A stretch of DNA of 14,397 bases from an uncultured Oscillospiraceae bacterium (GCA_947628975.1 CANRBW010000022.1:1-14397); one strand, 5' to 3'. Counted from the first letter of the stretch, positions 6,972-13,360 are shown. Program-made: numbers and translations. The notes: a model not told the origin generated them from the letters alone.

Positions 6972-7791
6972 ACACCGCCAGCCCCGCCTGGGCGAAGAGC
7001 CGCCGGGCGTTGCCGGAGAAGACGGCCTCCCGCTCCGCCGGGGTGAGGCGCGGGTCCGCCGCCACGCCCCCCACATACATATAGGGGTTGCAGACGGGGT
7101 AGTCGGTGCCGAAGAGGATCCGCTCCACCCCCACCTGGTCGATGAGGGCCCGCAGGACCCCGTAGCGGAACAGGCCGGTGCCGGAGAGGTCCAGGTGGAA
7201 GTTCCGGCTCTTGCTCAGCCGGGCCATGTGCCGCCGGACCGGCTCCCCGTCGCCGGGGTGGGCGAAGACGATGGTGCAGCCGGGGTGGGCGTCGGCCATG
7301 GCGTCCATGGCGTCCTCCCCCATGGAGTGGAGGCTGACGATCATCCCCAGGTCCTGGGCCGCGTCCAGAATTTTGGAGAAGCCGGGGCAGGCGTAGTCCT
7401 CCCAGCCGTGGAAGTAGGGCGTCAGCTCCCCCACCAGCCGCACCCCCTGGGCGTGGAGGGCCTCCATCTCGGCCAGGGACTCCCGCACGAAGTCGGGGTG
7501 GACCATCATGCCGGGGAGGTAGGCCGGGCCCAGGACCTCCCCCAGCGCCAGCATCTCCCGGTTGCAGGCGTGGACCACGTCCCACCAGGACAGATCCTCC
7601 GGCCGCACCCCCTCCGCCAGGGCCACGTCCTCCCTCTGGCGGATCACCGAGCCGCAGAAGGTCCCGATCCCCGCCGCCCGGAGGTCGGAGAGGATGGTCC
7701 CAGCGCTCATGGCGCAGTGGTCCTTGTAGCGGCAGATGTTGTCCTGGGAATACAAAAAGGGGTGGGTGTGAAAGTCGATGATCTCCGGCAC
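6970..7791 (-). CDS. TIM-barrel metal-dependent hydrolase (amidohydrolase family 2)
   Basis: Predicted cytoplasmic metal-dependent hydrolase or decarboxylase of the Amidohydro_2 superfamily, 273 residues. Visible metal-site elements are DFHTHPF (H8, H10), E122 in VGELTP, H155 in SLHS, H178 in FAHPGD, and the closing FGTDYP (D230), a hallmark of the family. The tail NARRLF is also typical. The substrate cannot be told; relatives act on amides, lactones, or aromatic carboxylic acids. The start is GTG at 7791, with AGGAGG (minus strand of 7801-7806) 9 bases upstream and the metal motif right after the start. A strong minus-strand promoter lies about 60 bases upstream. It is single, convergent with ferritin and divergent from the deacetylase gene. 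Confidence 0.86.
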   Translation of the reverse strand: MPEIIDFHTHPFLYSQDNICRYKDHCAMSAGTILSDLRAAGIGTFCGSVIRQREDVALAEGVRPEDLSWWDVVHACNREMLALGEVLGPAYLPGMMVHPDFVRESLAEMEALHAQGVRLVGELTPYFHGWEDYACPGFSKILDAAQDLGMIVSLHSMGEDAMDAMADAHPGCTIVFAHPGDGEPVRRHMARLSKSRNFHLDLSGTGLFRYGVLRALIDQVGVERILFGTDYPVCNPYMYVGGVAADPRLTPAEREAVFSGNARRLFAQAGLAV

Positions 7792-7856
7792 CGCGGCTCG
7801 CCTCCTGAAAAGGGTCTCACACCGTACTCAGTCAGTACATTTTTCGCTCTGCGAAT

Positions 7857-7885
7857 ATTGTACCACACCCGCCCGGCCCTGGCAA
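7857..7885 (-). promoter_or_regulatory. Sigma-A promoter of the amidohydrolase gene
   Basis: On the minus strand, -35 TTGCCA (7885-7880) and -10 TACAAT (7862-7857) are 17 bases apart, each one mismatch from consensus. Transcription should start near 7850. The leader of about 60 bases holds a small stem GTACT/AGTAC and then the AGGAGG ribosome binding site. Confidence 0.8.
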
Positions 7886-7892
7886 GGGTCCG

Positions 7893-7923
7893 GGCATTTC
7901 CGCCGCGCCTCCGGCATAGCCTA
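7893..7923 (+). promoter_or_regulatory. Possible sporulation-sigma promoter of the deacetylase gene
   Basis: CATAGCCTA at 7915-7923 fits the SigK -10 form CATAnnnTA and partly fits SigE (CATACAnT). GGCATTT at 7893-7899, 15 bases upstream, resembles a degenerate SigE -35. No sigma-A promoter is apparent on this strand between the two divergent genes. Weak pattern support. Confidence 0.35.
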
Positions 7924-7957
7924 GGGGTGTATCCAACACCTTGAGGAGGGGTCTTCT

Positions 7958-8713
7958 ATGCGCGTGTTTGTCCTGCGGCGGCGGCGCCTGGCCGTCCTGG
8001 CCTGCGTCCTGGCCGCCGCAGCCATGTTCTGGGCGGTGAACCACCCGGCGGCGGTGGGCGCGGCGGCCGCCGGCCGGCAGCTGCCCATCTACTGCGTCCG
8101 CCGGGACCAAAAAATGGCCTCCCTGACCTTTGACGCCGCCTGGGGCAACGAGGACACCCAGGCCCTCATCGACATCCTGGGGGCCTACAACGTGAAGGCC
8201 ACCTTCTTCGTGGTGGGGGACTGGGTGGAGAAGTACCCGGAGTCGGTGAAGGCCCTCCACGACGCGGGGCACGAGGTGATGGCCCACTCCGACCACCACG
8301 ACCACTTCAACGCCCTCACCACCGACCAGATCGTGGCCGACCTCAACGCCTGCAACGACAAGATCCAGGCGGTCACCGGCGTCCGCCCCACCCTCTTCCG
8401 CCCCCCTTACGGGGAGTATGACGACCATGTGATCACCGCCGTGCGGGGGATGGGGGTCCAGCCCATCCAGTGGGACGTGGACTCCCTGGACTGGAAGGAC
8501 CTCTCCGCCGCCGAGATCACCCGGCGGGTGACCTCCAAGGTCCAGCCGGGGTCCATCTGCCTCTTCCACAACGCCGCCAAGCACACCCCCGAGGCCCTGC
8601 CCGACGTCATCGAGGCCCTCATCGGCCAGGGCTACACCCTGGTGCCGGTCTCCCAGCTCATCTTGCAGGGGGACTACACCATCGACCACACCGGCCGCCA
8701 GTGCCCGGCGTAG
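7958..8713 (+). CDS. pdaB: PdaB-like polysaccharide deacetylase (CE4, NodB domain), sporulation type
   Basis: Membrane-anchored carbohydrate esterase, 251 residues. Four arginines (7-10) and a hydrophobic segment (about 11-28) anchor it, with the enzyme domain outside or in the intermembrane space of the forespore. NodB motifs run in order: TFDAAWGNED at 57-66 (the PdaB-type variant of TFDDG), the His-rich metal motif HSDHHDH from 110, RPPYGEYDD at 148-156, WDVDSLDW at 172-179, and the closing ICLFHN with H204. In Bacillus, PdaB is needed for stable spores through cortex or wall modification; that role is carried over by homology. The ATG at 7958 follows GAGGAGGGG (7943-7951). It may be expressed from the CATA-type promoter just upstream. 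An ordinary peptidoglycan GlcNAc deacetylase is the alternative. Confidence 0.87.
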   Translation: MRVFVLRRRRLAVLACVLAAAAMFWAVNHPAAVGAAAAGRQLPIYCVRRDQKMASLTFDAAWGNEDTQALIDILGAYNVKATFFVVGDWVEKYPESVKALHDAGHEVMAHSDHHDHFNALTTDQIVADLNACNDKIQAVTGVRPTLFRPPYGEYDDHVITAVRGMGVQPIQWDVDSLDWKDLSAAEITRRVTSKVQPGSICLFHNAAKHTPEALPDVIEALIGQGYTLVPVSQLILQGDYTIDHTGRQCPA

Positions 8714-8747
8714 GGGCGGCGTCCCCCCGCGCGGCGGCGAGACAGAC

Positions 8748-8785
8748 AAAAAAGCAAGACAGGAGAGGTCTTCTCCTGTCTTGCT
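8748..8785 (-). terminator. Rho-independent terminator of the SLH gene
   Basis: A 14-pair perfect stem, AGCAAGACAGGAGA (8753-8766) with TCTCCTGTCTTGCT (8772-8785). Read on the minus strand it is followed by six T (8753-8748) and then GTCTGTC. The + strand side has only a poor T run, so any use by the convergent deacetylase gene is secondary. Confidence 0.93.
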
Positions 8786-8811
8786 CGCTGTGTTAGGCGG
8801 CGGAGCCGCGG

Positions 8812-10755
8812 TCAGGCTTTGGGGTTGGAGCGGATGACGCGGATGGCGTTGGAGTCGCTGTCATAAAACAGGTACTGCTCATCGGCGGTGACCCACAGGT
8901 TGTGTCTGCTGGGCATGGGCCGCAGGTCCAGGATATCCACGTCCTTGGAGGGGTCCAGCTTGGTCTGCTCAGCGCCGTCGGAGGGACGGACGACCCAGAT
9001 CCCGTTGGGGCCCCAGCAGTATATCTTGCCGTTGGCGTAGCGGTTGCAGTAAGCATTGGTACTGCTGGTCATGAACGCCATATCCCCAGTCCCATAGTCG
9101 TACTTTTTCAGCCAAGCACCATCTATCACATAAATATCCGCGCCGCTTTGGAACACCGCATAATAAGACCTGCCAAGGCCTGTAATTACGGCATTTTCCG
9201 CAACGTCAAAAATATAATCCGCATAGTCATAGGTTGTATAAGAACCATAAGCCCTGATTACAAAAGTCCCATCGCTGAGGGCACACTGAATACTTCTCGG
9301 AGAAATGGAATTGAAATAACCAATATAAACGTTGGAGGATATGTCCGCAAAATAGCTCAGATCCCCATTTTCCAGGGTGAAGATCCCCTCGCAGCCCTTG
9401 TCGCTGTTGGGCAGGGTCCAGCCCGCGTCGGTGTCATTCTGGACGGAGGCAAACTCGCCCCACACCAGCAGGCGGCCCGCCACGTCGTCCCAAAAGACCT
9501 GCTCGACGGTCAGGTCCTGGTAGGTGACGGTGGACGGGACCTCCGGCTCCGGCTCGGGCTCGGGCTCCTGGGTAACGTCCTCCTCCGGCTCGTCCTCGGC
9601 GGGCTCCGATCCGGGCTCCGATCCCTGGTCCTCCTCCGGCTCGTCCGCGGGGGGCTCGTCCTCGTCCTCGTCCAGGGCGGAGAGGCCGGTGGCCTGGGGC
9701 TCCACGGGCACCTCCACGGTGGCCCGGCCCACGTCCAGCAGGGTGGTGGTCTTGCCGGTGTCGGGGTCCAGGGAGAGGATCTTGTCGCTCTTGGCGTTGT
9801 AGAAGATGAGGTTGCTGTCGTCATCCATGGTCATCATCATCTTGGTGTCGGAGATCTCCACGTTCTTCACCAGCGTCTCCGCCACATAGGGCTTGGCGGG
9901 CTCCGGCGCGGGCGCGGGCATGGGGTCGGTCGTGGTGCTGGGTTTGGAGGAGCCGGAGGAGTCCGCGGGCGTTTGGGAGGACTCCGGGGCGGTGGTGGTC
10001 TCGGTGGTCTTGGAGGTCTCGGTGGTCTTGGAGTCCTCGGCGGCCTTGGAAGTCTCGGCGTCCTCGGCGGCGATGACCTTGTTGTCGTTGCCGTACTGGA
10101 AGGCCCGCCAGAGCATGGCCGCCGCCTCGCTGCGGGTGATGGTGGCCTGGCCCCGGAAGGTGCCGTCCACATAGCCGCTGATGATGCCGTTTTCCACCGC
10201 CAGGGCCACATAGGGCTGGGCGGCGGCGGAGATGCCCTCCACATCGGAGAACATGGTCTGGAGGATGCTCAGGTCGGCCAGGCGGGTGTCATAGCCCTTC
10301 AGCTTGACCACCGCCACGGCGATGTCCTCCCGCAGAGCGCCCTCCTTGGGGTGGAAGCTGGTGCCGCCCCAGCTGTCCTGGTAGGCGGTCATGTAGGGCT
10401 TGGACGTCTCGATAAAGGGGCTGGCCCAGTAGGTCACGTCCACGTCGGTATAGCTGCTGTACTCCACCGGGGTGGCGGTGAGCCCGGCGGCCACCACCAT
10501 GATCTTGGCAAACTCCTCCCGGGTCACGATCTTATCGGGGTAGTACTTTCCGTCGGGATAGCCGTTGATGGCGCCCCGCTCCACCAGCTCGCCCACATAC
10601 TGGAAGGCCCAGTGGTCGGTGGGCACGTCGCTGAAGCGCTGGGTGTAGGTCTTCTCGTTGGGGTTCAGCTCCGCCCCGTATTCCACGGCCAGGGCGGGGA
10701 CGGCCAGGCCCAGGGTCAGGGCCAGGGCGCACAGCAGGGACAGTAGTTTTTTCAT
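8812..10755 (-). CDS. Secreted SLH-domain surface protein with propeller-like C-terminal half
   Basis: Cell-surface protein of 647 residues, probably held on wall polymers by SLH repeats. It has a signal peptide MKKLLSLLCALALTLGLAVPALA (cut near residue 23) and three SLH repeats at about 38-85 (FSDVPTDHWAFQYV... GYPDGKYYPD... TREEFAKI), 99-150 and 168-220. A Ser/Thr/Lys/Glu linker (229-290) has an SKTTET repeat. From about 295 a beta-rich region with YVTN/quinoprotein-like strands (SNLIFYNAKSDKILSLDPDTG) is broken by an acidic Pro/Glu insert (361-406) and resumes at 410-647. No enzyme motif is seen. The ATG at 10755 is used because GGGAG lies 8 bases upstream and the signal peptide starts there; the ATG at 10776 precedes that site. 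Residues about 465-565 are coded by much A+T-richer DNA. It lies 80 bases behind the zinc-ribbon gene. Confidence 0.87.
   Translation of the reverse strand: MKKLLSLLCALALTLGLAVPALAVEYGAELNPNEKTYTQRFSDVPTDHWAFQYVGELVERGAINGYPDGKYYPDKIVTREEFAKIMVVAAGLTATPVEYSSYTDVDVTYWASPFIETSKPYMTAYQDSWGGTSFHPKEGALREDIAVAVVKLKGYDTRLADLSILQTMFSDVEGISAAAQPYVALAVENGIISGYVDGTFRGQATITRSEAAAMLWRAFQYGNDNKVIAAEDAETSKAAEDSKTTETSKTTETTTAPESSQTPADSSGSSKPSTTTDPMPAPAPEPAKPYVAETLVKNVEISDTKMMMTMDDDSNLIFYNAKSDKILSLDPDTGKTTTLLDVGRATVEVPVEPQATGLSALDEDEDEPPADEPEEDQGSEPGSEPAEDEPEEDVTQEPEPEPEPEVPSTVTYQDLTVEQVFWDDVAGRLLVWGEFASVQNDTDAGWTLPNSDKGCEGIFTLENGDLSYFADISSNVYIGYFNSISPRSIQCALSDGTFVIRAYGSYTTYDYADYIFDVAENAVITGLGRSYYAVFQSGADIYVIDGAWLKKYDYGTGDMAFMTSSTNAYCNRYANGKIYCWGPNGIWVVRPSDGAEQTKLDPSKDVDILDLRPMPSRHNLWVTADEQYLFYDSDSNAIRVIRSNPKA
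9541..9680 (-). repeat. Pro/Glu/Asp-rich low-complexity coding repeat in the SLH gene
   Basis: Codes the acidic insert DEDEDEPPADEPEED...EPEPEPEPE. It contains a 19-base direct repeat at 9577-9595 and 9628-9646, 51 bases apart, and a run of six-base GGCTCC/GGCTCG units at about 9544-9568. Slippage-prone, so its length probably varies between strains. Confidence 0.7.
9997..10068 (-). repeat. 18-base tandem repeat coding the SKTTET linker
   Basis: Units at 9997-10014 and 10015-10032 are identical (GGTCTCGGTGGTCTTGGA on the + strand). The unit at 10033-10050 differs at a few bases, and a fourth diverged copy runs to about 10068. Each unit codes six residues, so gain or loss keeps the frame and only changes the spacer between the SLH anchor and the outer domain. 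Confidence 0.85.
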
Positions 10756-10835
10756 GGTTCGATCTCCCTTCCTCATTTTATATCCTGGTTTTCAGGTCGA
10801 ACGACTTAAACTCGCGGCAGGTTGCCGCCGGCGGG
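10756..10835 (-). other. Gap between the zinc-ribbon gene and the SLH gene
   Basis: Eighty bases. On the minus strand it holds a short stem GCGGCA/TGCCGC (10828-10823 with 10819-10814) followed by GAGTTTAAG, a possible weak attenuator. It also holds an A+T-rich GGATATAAAATG that could be a -10 but lacks a clear -35, and then the SLH ribosome binding site GGGAG. Read-through from the upstream gene is likely; a separate weak promoter cannot be excluded. Confidence 0.4.
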
Positions 10836-12239
10836 TCACCACCACCGCCGTTCAAACTGCAGCACAGATGTGACGGTGCCGTCTTCATAGACCCAATAAG
10901 CGTAAATGCTGTTATCGTAATAGTATAGATAGATCCGCTTTCCCTGGCCCCCACTTGAAGACTCCAGGTCCGCGTACAGATTTCCATCATCATCGGCGCT
11001 CAGGATGCCGGTGGACCTGGCCCCGCCGTGAGTAGCGGTCGCGTAAAAATCGTTGATCACATAGACTTGCTCTGTGCTCATGTTATTTTCAATGGTAAGC
11101 GCTTCACCGGTCCCCATTGCATCCCAACTTCCGTACAACAAACTGAGTTCCTCGTCATACACGGAGACATACTCATAATCATCGTTCCAATCGTCGTCAA
11201 GGAACAGGCCGTCGGTGTCGTCCTCTTCTTCTTCATAGTACGAGTCGTAGTCGAAGGCCGGGGTGGGGGCGGGGATGGGCGTAGGCGCCGGCGTGGGAGT
11301 CGGCGTAGGCGTCGGCGTGGGCGCGGGGGTCGGGGTGGCGAGGCTGGACGACGACCAGCTTGTGGTGGTCCGGCTGGTGGTGGTCGATGGGCTGGACAGG
11401 GCCTTTGGGGGCGCCTCAGGCAGGTTGTTGGCCACGAGCACCACCAGCCCGGCGGCCAAAAACGCGCCGATGGTCGCGCCGGCGATCGCCCCGCCGACGG
11501 CGTGCTCCGCGGAGGAGGTGGGCAGAACGCCGGTCCGGCGGGTCAGCTCCTCCTGGAGCTGCCGCAGGTCGCCGCGCCTCTGGGCGGTCAGCTCGACCTC
11601 GGTGGTCCCGGTCTGGCCGCGGATGTCCAGGGTGTAGTGGAGGAGGTGGAAGCGCACCCACCACGCCATCAGGGCGAAGGACCCGGCCAGTATGGCCACG
11701 CCCGCGGGCAGCTCGTCCTCCTCGATGGGGAGGGCGAAGCCGAACAGGGGCAGCAGGGGCAGGGCCACAAAGACAAACAGCGTCATCATGATCACGCACC
11801 ACACCCCCACCGACACCTCAGGGGTCAGGGTGAGCTGGCTGATCTCTTTCAGGGGGATCTCCCGCTCCGTCTCCCCCCTATGCCACAGCATCCTGTACCG
11901 GGCGTTGCAGAGCAGACGCCTGTCGTCCACCTCCGCGCGGAAGGCCGCGTACTGATTCCAGCGCATGGTGGCCCGACGATACCTCCAGGAGAACTCCCTG
12001 GGCGGCTCGCCCGTGCCGGTCTCCTGGGGCTGGTCCGCCTCGCCCTCCTCCGGCTTCGGCGCGGGCGCGGGAGTGGACGCGGGCGCCAGGGGCACGCCGC
12101 AGAAGGGGCAGAACGCGTCGTCCGGGCCCACCTCCTTGCCGCACTGGGGGCAGAGGGCGGCCTCCGCCTTGGTCCCGCACTGGGGGCAGAACCCCGCCCC
12201 TGGGGGCAGTTTTCTGCCGCAGTTCACGCAAAAACCCAT
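10836..12239 (-). CDS. Double-zinc-ribbon membrane protein with bacterial-PH-like domain and outer domain
   Basis: Not a named family I recognise; 467 residues. It begins with two zinc ribbons, CxxC pairs at C4/C7 with C18/C21 and C30/C33 with C44/C47. A Pro/Glu-rich linker follows to about 80. About 90-140 and 199-235 read as two halves of a bacterial PH-like domain (RRLLCNARYRMLW...EIPLKEISQLTL; HYTLDIRGQTGTTEVELTAQ), separated by two membrane segments (about 145-170 and 178-197). A third, glycine-zipper-like membrane segment lies at 247-272. Then come a Ser/Thr linker, a TPTP/TPAP stalk (302-328), an acidic stretch and a beta-rich domain (about 365-467). Three crossings place the ribbons inside and the stalk and domain outside. 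GAGAGG lies 6 bases before the ATG. It is divergent from an XRE regulator and upstream of the SLH gene. Ribbons and topology are clear; function unknown. Confidence 0.82.
   Translation of the reverse strand: MGFCVNCGRKLPPGAGFCPQCGTKAEAALCPQCGKEVGPDDAFCPFCGVPLAPASTPAPAPKPEEGEADQPQETGTGEPPREFSWRYRRATMRWNQYAAFRAEVDDRRLLCNARYRMLWHRGETEREIPLKEISQLTLTPEVSVGVWCVIMMTLFVFVALPLLPLFGFALPIEEDELPAGVAILAGSFALMAWWVRFHLLHYTLDIRGQTGTTEVELTAQRRGDLRQLQEELTRRTGVLPTSSAEHAVGGAIAGATIGAFLAAGLVVLVANNLPEAPPKALSSPSTTTSRTTTSWSSSSLATPTPAPTPTPTPTPTPAPTPIPAPTPAFDYDSYYEEEEDDTDGLFLDDDWNDDYEYVSVYDEELSLLYGSWDAMGTGEALTIENNMSTEQVYVINDFYATATHGGARSTGILSADDDGNLYADLESSSGGQGKRIYLYYYDNSIYAYWVYEDGTVTSVLQFERRWW
11261..11340 (-). repeat. 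Six-base repeat coding the Pro-Thr/Pro-Ala stalk
   Basis: On the + strand this is an imperfect run of GGCGTC/GGCGTA/GGCGCC-like hexamers. It codes about 13 Pro-(Thr/Ala) pairs (residues 302-328), a rigid stalk between the last membrane segment and the outer domain. The Thr-rich stalk could be glycosylated. Confidence 0.8.
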
Positions 12240-12431
12240 GGTCTTCCTCTCTTTCTCGTTTGTCCAAACGCGGGCGGGGTCTCACCGTCTGCGCCGGCTG
12301 AGTAACACATCCTCGTCCTCCGCCCGGGCGGTCATCTCGTATCTGAGATCAGGGACGCCGACATTTTCACAACGTTTCCCCCGCCGTTCCGATCCGTCTC
12401 ACGCTCTTTTCCTTCCGCTCTCTATCTATAT
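12240..12431 (-). other. Long 5' leader of the zinc-ribbon gene with two tiny overlapping ORFs
   Basis: If transcription starts near 12455, the leader is about 215 bases. On the minus strand it holds a 10-codon ORF (12364-12332) whose stop overlaps, as ATGA, the ATG of a 17-codon ORF (12335-12282) ending in four arginines. Neither has a good ribosome binding site. The second frame stays open upstream to about 12390 without another start. Otherwise only a short ATCTC/GAGAT stem is seen. Confidence 0.3.
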
Positions 12432-12454
12432 AAGATAACATTTATCGTTATCTT
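12432..12454. promoter_or_regulatory. Palindromic candidate operator between the XRE and zinc-ribbon genes
   Basis: AAGATAAC at 12432-12439 and GTTATCTT at 12447-12454 form a perfect inverted repeat with a seven-base centre (ATTTATC). It covers about +1 to +23 of the predicted minus-strand transcript. A further GATAA half site lies at 12513-12517, reaching the first base of the XRE start codon. The natural candidate binder is the adjacent XRE protein. Alternatively it is a stabilising 5' stem-loop in the RNA. Confidence 0.6.
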
Positions 12455-12461
12455 TCGGCAT

Positions 12462-12490
12462 ATTCTACCACATCTTTTTTCCATTTACAA
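12462..12490 (-). promoter_or_regulatory. Sigma-A promoter of the zinc-ribbon gene
   Basis: On the minus strand, -35 TTGTAA (12490-12485) and -10 TAGAAT (12467-12462) have a 17-base spacer. They match consensus at 4 and 5 of 6 positions. Transcription should start near 12455, at the edge of the palindrome. Confidence 0.65.
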
Positions 12491-12491
12491 T
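12486..12491 (+). promoter_or_regulatory. Possible -10 box of the first XRE gene
   Basis: TACAAT lies about 7 bases before GGAGGTG (12500-12506), so a transcript would start just ahead of the ribosome binding site. The -35 region 17 bases upstream (TTCTAC) is poor. The hexamer overlaps the -35 of the divergent minus-strand promoter, so the two would compete. Confidence 0.4.
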
Positions 12492-12516
12492 AGCAAATTG
12501 GAGGTGCTATACGATA

Positions 12517-12855
12517 ATGGAGAAAAAGCAGCTTGTGGAAATCGGCCAGCGTCTGCGCCGGCGGCGGAGCGAACTGGGCCTGACCCGGGAGAAAATGTCC
12601 GAGCTGGCCGACATTGGCGCGGGCTACTACGGTCAGCTGGAGGTGGGCACCTCCCAGATGTCCGTCGACACGCTGGTCAAGCTCTCCCGCTCCATGCACC
12701 TGCCCATGGAATATATCCTGCTGGGCGAGGGTTGGGAGCCCGGAGATCCCGACCCGGTCATCGACCTTTTAAAGGGCTGTACCCCCAGGGAGCTGAAGCT
12801 GGCCCGGGAAGTCCTGACGCTCTTTTTGGCAAAGCGGGACCATAGCAAATCTTAA
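12517..12855 (+). CDS. XRE-family helix-turn-helix regulator (first)
   Basis: Small DNA-binding protein of 112 residues. A Cro/C1-type HTH covers about residues 6-66 (IGQRLRRRRSELGLTREKMSELADIGAGYYGQLEVGTSQMSVDTLVKLSRSMHLPMEYILLG), with GLTREKMSELADIGAGYYGQLEVG as the helix-turn-helix. The C-terminal tail (about 75-112) is helical and may make dimers. GGAGGTG (12500-12506) is 10 bases before the ATG. It is divergent from the zinc-ribbon gene, so it probably controls that gene and itself through the palindrome between them; that is inferred from position. A strong terminator follows. Confidence 0.9.
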   Translation: MEKKQLVEIGQRLRRRRSELGLTREKMSELADIGAGYYGQLEVGTSQMSVDTLVKLSRSMHLPMEYILLGEGWEPGDPDPVIDLLKGCTPRELKLAREVLTLFLAKRDHSKS

Positions 12856-12869
12856 CACGGGGAAAAAGC

Positions 12870-12898
12870 AAAAAGGTTAGCCACCGGCTAACCTTTTT
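12870..12898 (+). terminator. Rho-independent terminator after the first XRE gene
   Basis: AAAAAGGTTAGCC (12870-12882) pairs perfectly with GGCTAACCTTTTT (12886-12898) across a three-base loop. It ends in five T and its A/T ends make it work in either direction. The next promoter begins 2 bases later. Confidence 0.93.
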
Positions 12899-12899
12899 G

Positions 12900-12908
12900 T
12901 GTTATAAT
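12900..12908 (+). promoter_or_regulatory. Extended -10 promoter of the second XRE gene
   Basis: TGT followed by a perfect TATAAT (12903-12908) makes an extended -10 (TGnTATAAT). The -35 position falls inside the terminator hairpin and does not match consensus, which an extended -10 can tolerate. Transcription should start near 12915, giving a leader of about 20 bases. Confidence 0.75.
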
Positions 12909-12937
12909 ACCGCTAGAATGGAGGCGAGGTGATGGGG

Positions 12938-13357
12938 ATGAAGACCACCGACGAGCTGGTCCACGAGATCAAGACCTCCGGCGACATTCTGGACTACCTG
13001 GAGAAAAACAGCGCGGAGATGCAGGTGGACAGTCTGCCGGAGTACCTGAAGGACTGGCTCGCGCGCAAACAGCTGACCAAGGCGGACGTGGTGCGCCGCT
13101 CCAACCTGAACCGGGCCTACGTCTACCAGATCTTCCTGGGCCGGAAGTACCCCTCCAGGGACAAGGTGATCGCCCTGGCCTTCGGCCTGGGACTGGACGC
13201 GGAGGAGGTCCAGACCCTGCTGAAACAGGCGGGCTACCGGGAGCTGTACCCCCGGGACCCCAGGGACGCGCTGCTGCTCTACGCCTTCAGCCAGGGCCAG
13301 GGCATTTTGGAGGCCAACGAGCTCCTCTTTGACCACAACATCGAAGTGCTGGAATAG
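12938..13357 (+). CDS. XRE-family helix-turn-helix regulator (second), next to a Ser/Thr kinase
   Basis: Predicted DNA-binding protein of 139 residues. An N-terminal helical segment (TTDELVHEIKTSGDILDYLEKNSAEM) precedes a Cro/C1-type HTH at about 30-90 (LPEYLKDWLARKQLTKADVVRRSNLNRAYVYQIFLGRKYPSRDKVIALAFGLGLDAEEVQTLLKQAG). A short helical tail follows (YPRDPRDALLLYAFSQGQGILEANELLFDHN). I take ATG 12938, since GAGGTGAT (12926-12933) matches the anti-Shine-Dalgarno closely. ATG 12932 (with GGAGG at 12920) and GTG 12929 are also possible and add 2-3 residues. It converges on the kinase gene, with a shared hairpin between. A working link to the kinase is inferred from adjacency only. Confidence 0.88.
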   Translation: MKTTDELVHEIKTSGDILDYLEKNSAEMQVDSLPEYLKDWLARKQLTKADVVRRSNLNRAYVYQIFLGRKYPSRDKVIALAFGLGLDAEEVQTLLKQAGYRELYPRDPRDALLLYAFSQGQGILEANELLFDHNIEVLE

Positions 13358-13360
13358 AAC

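Noticed and set aside
9997..10068. CRISPR-like array suggested by the regular short repeat
   Set aside because: Units are contiguous with no spacers and code an in-frame SKTTET linker.
8902..10746. A 614-codon open frame on the + strand opposite the SLH gene
   Set aside because: Gly/Leu/Val-rich antisense shadow; the minus strand has a signal peptide, SLH repeats and a terminator.
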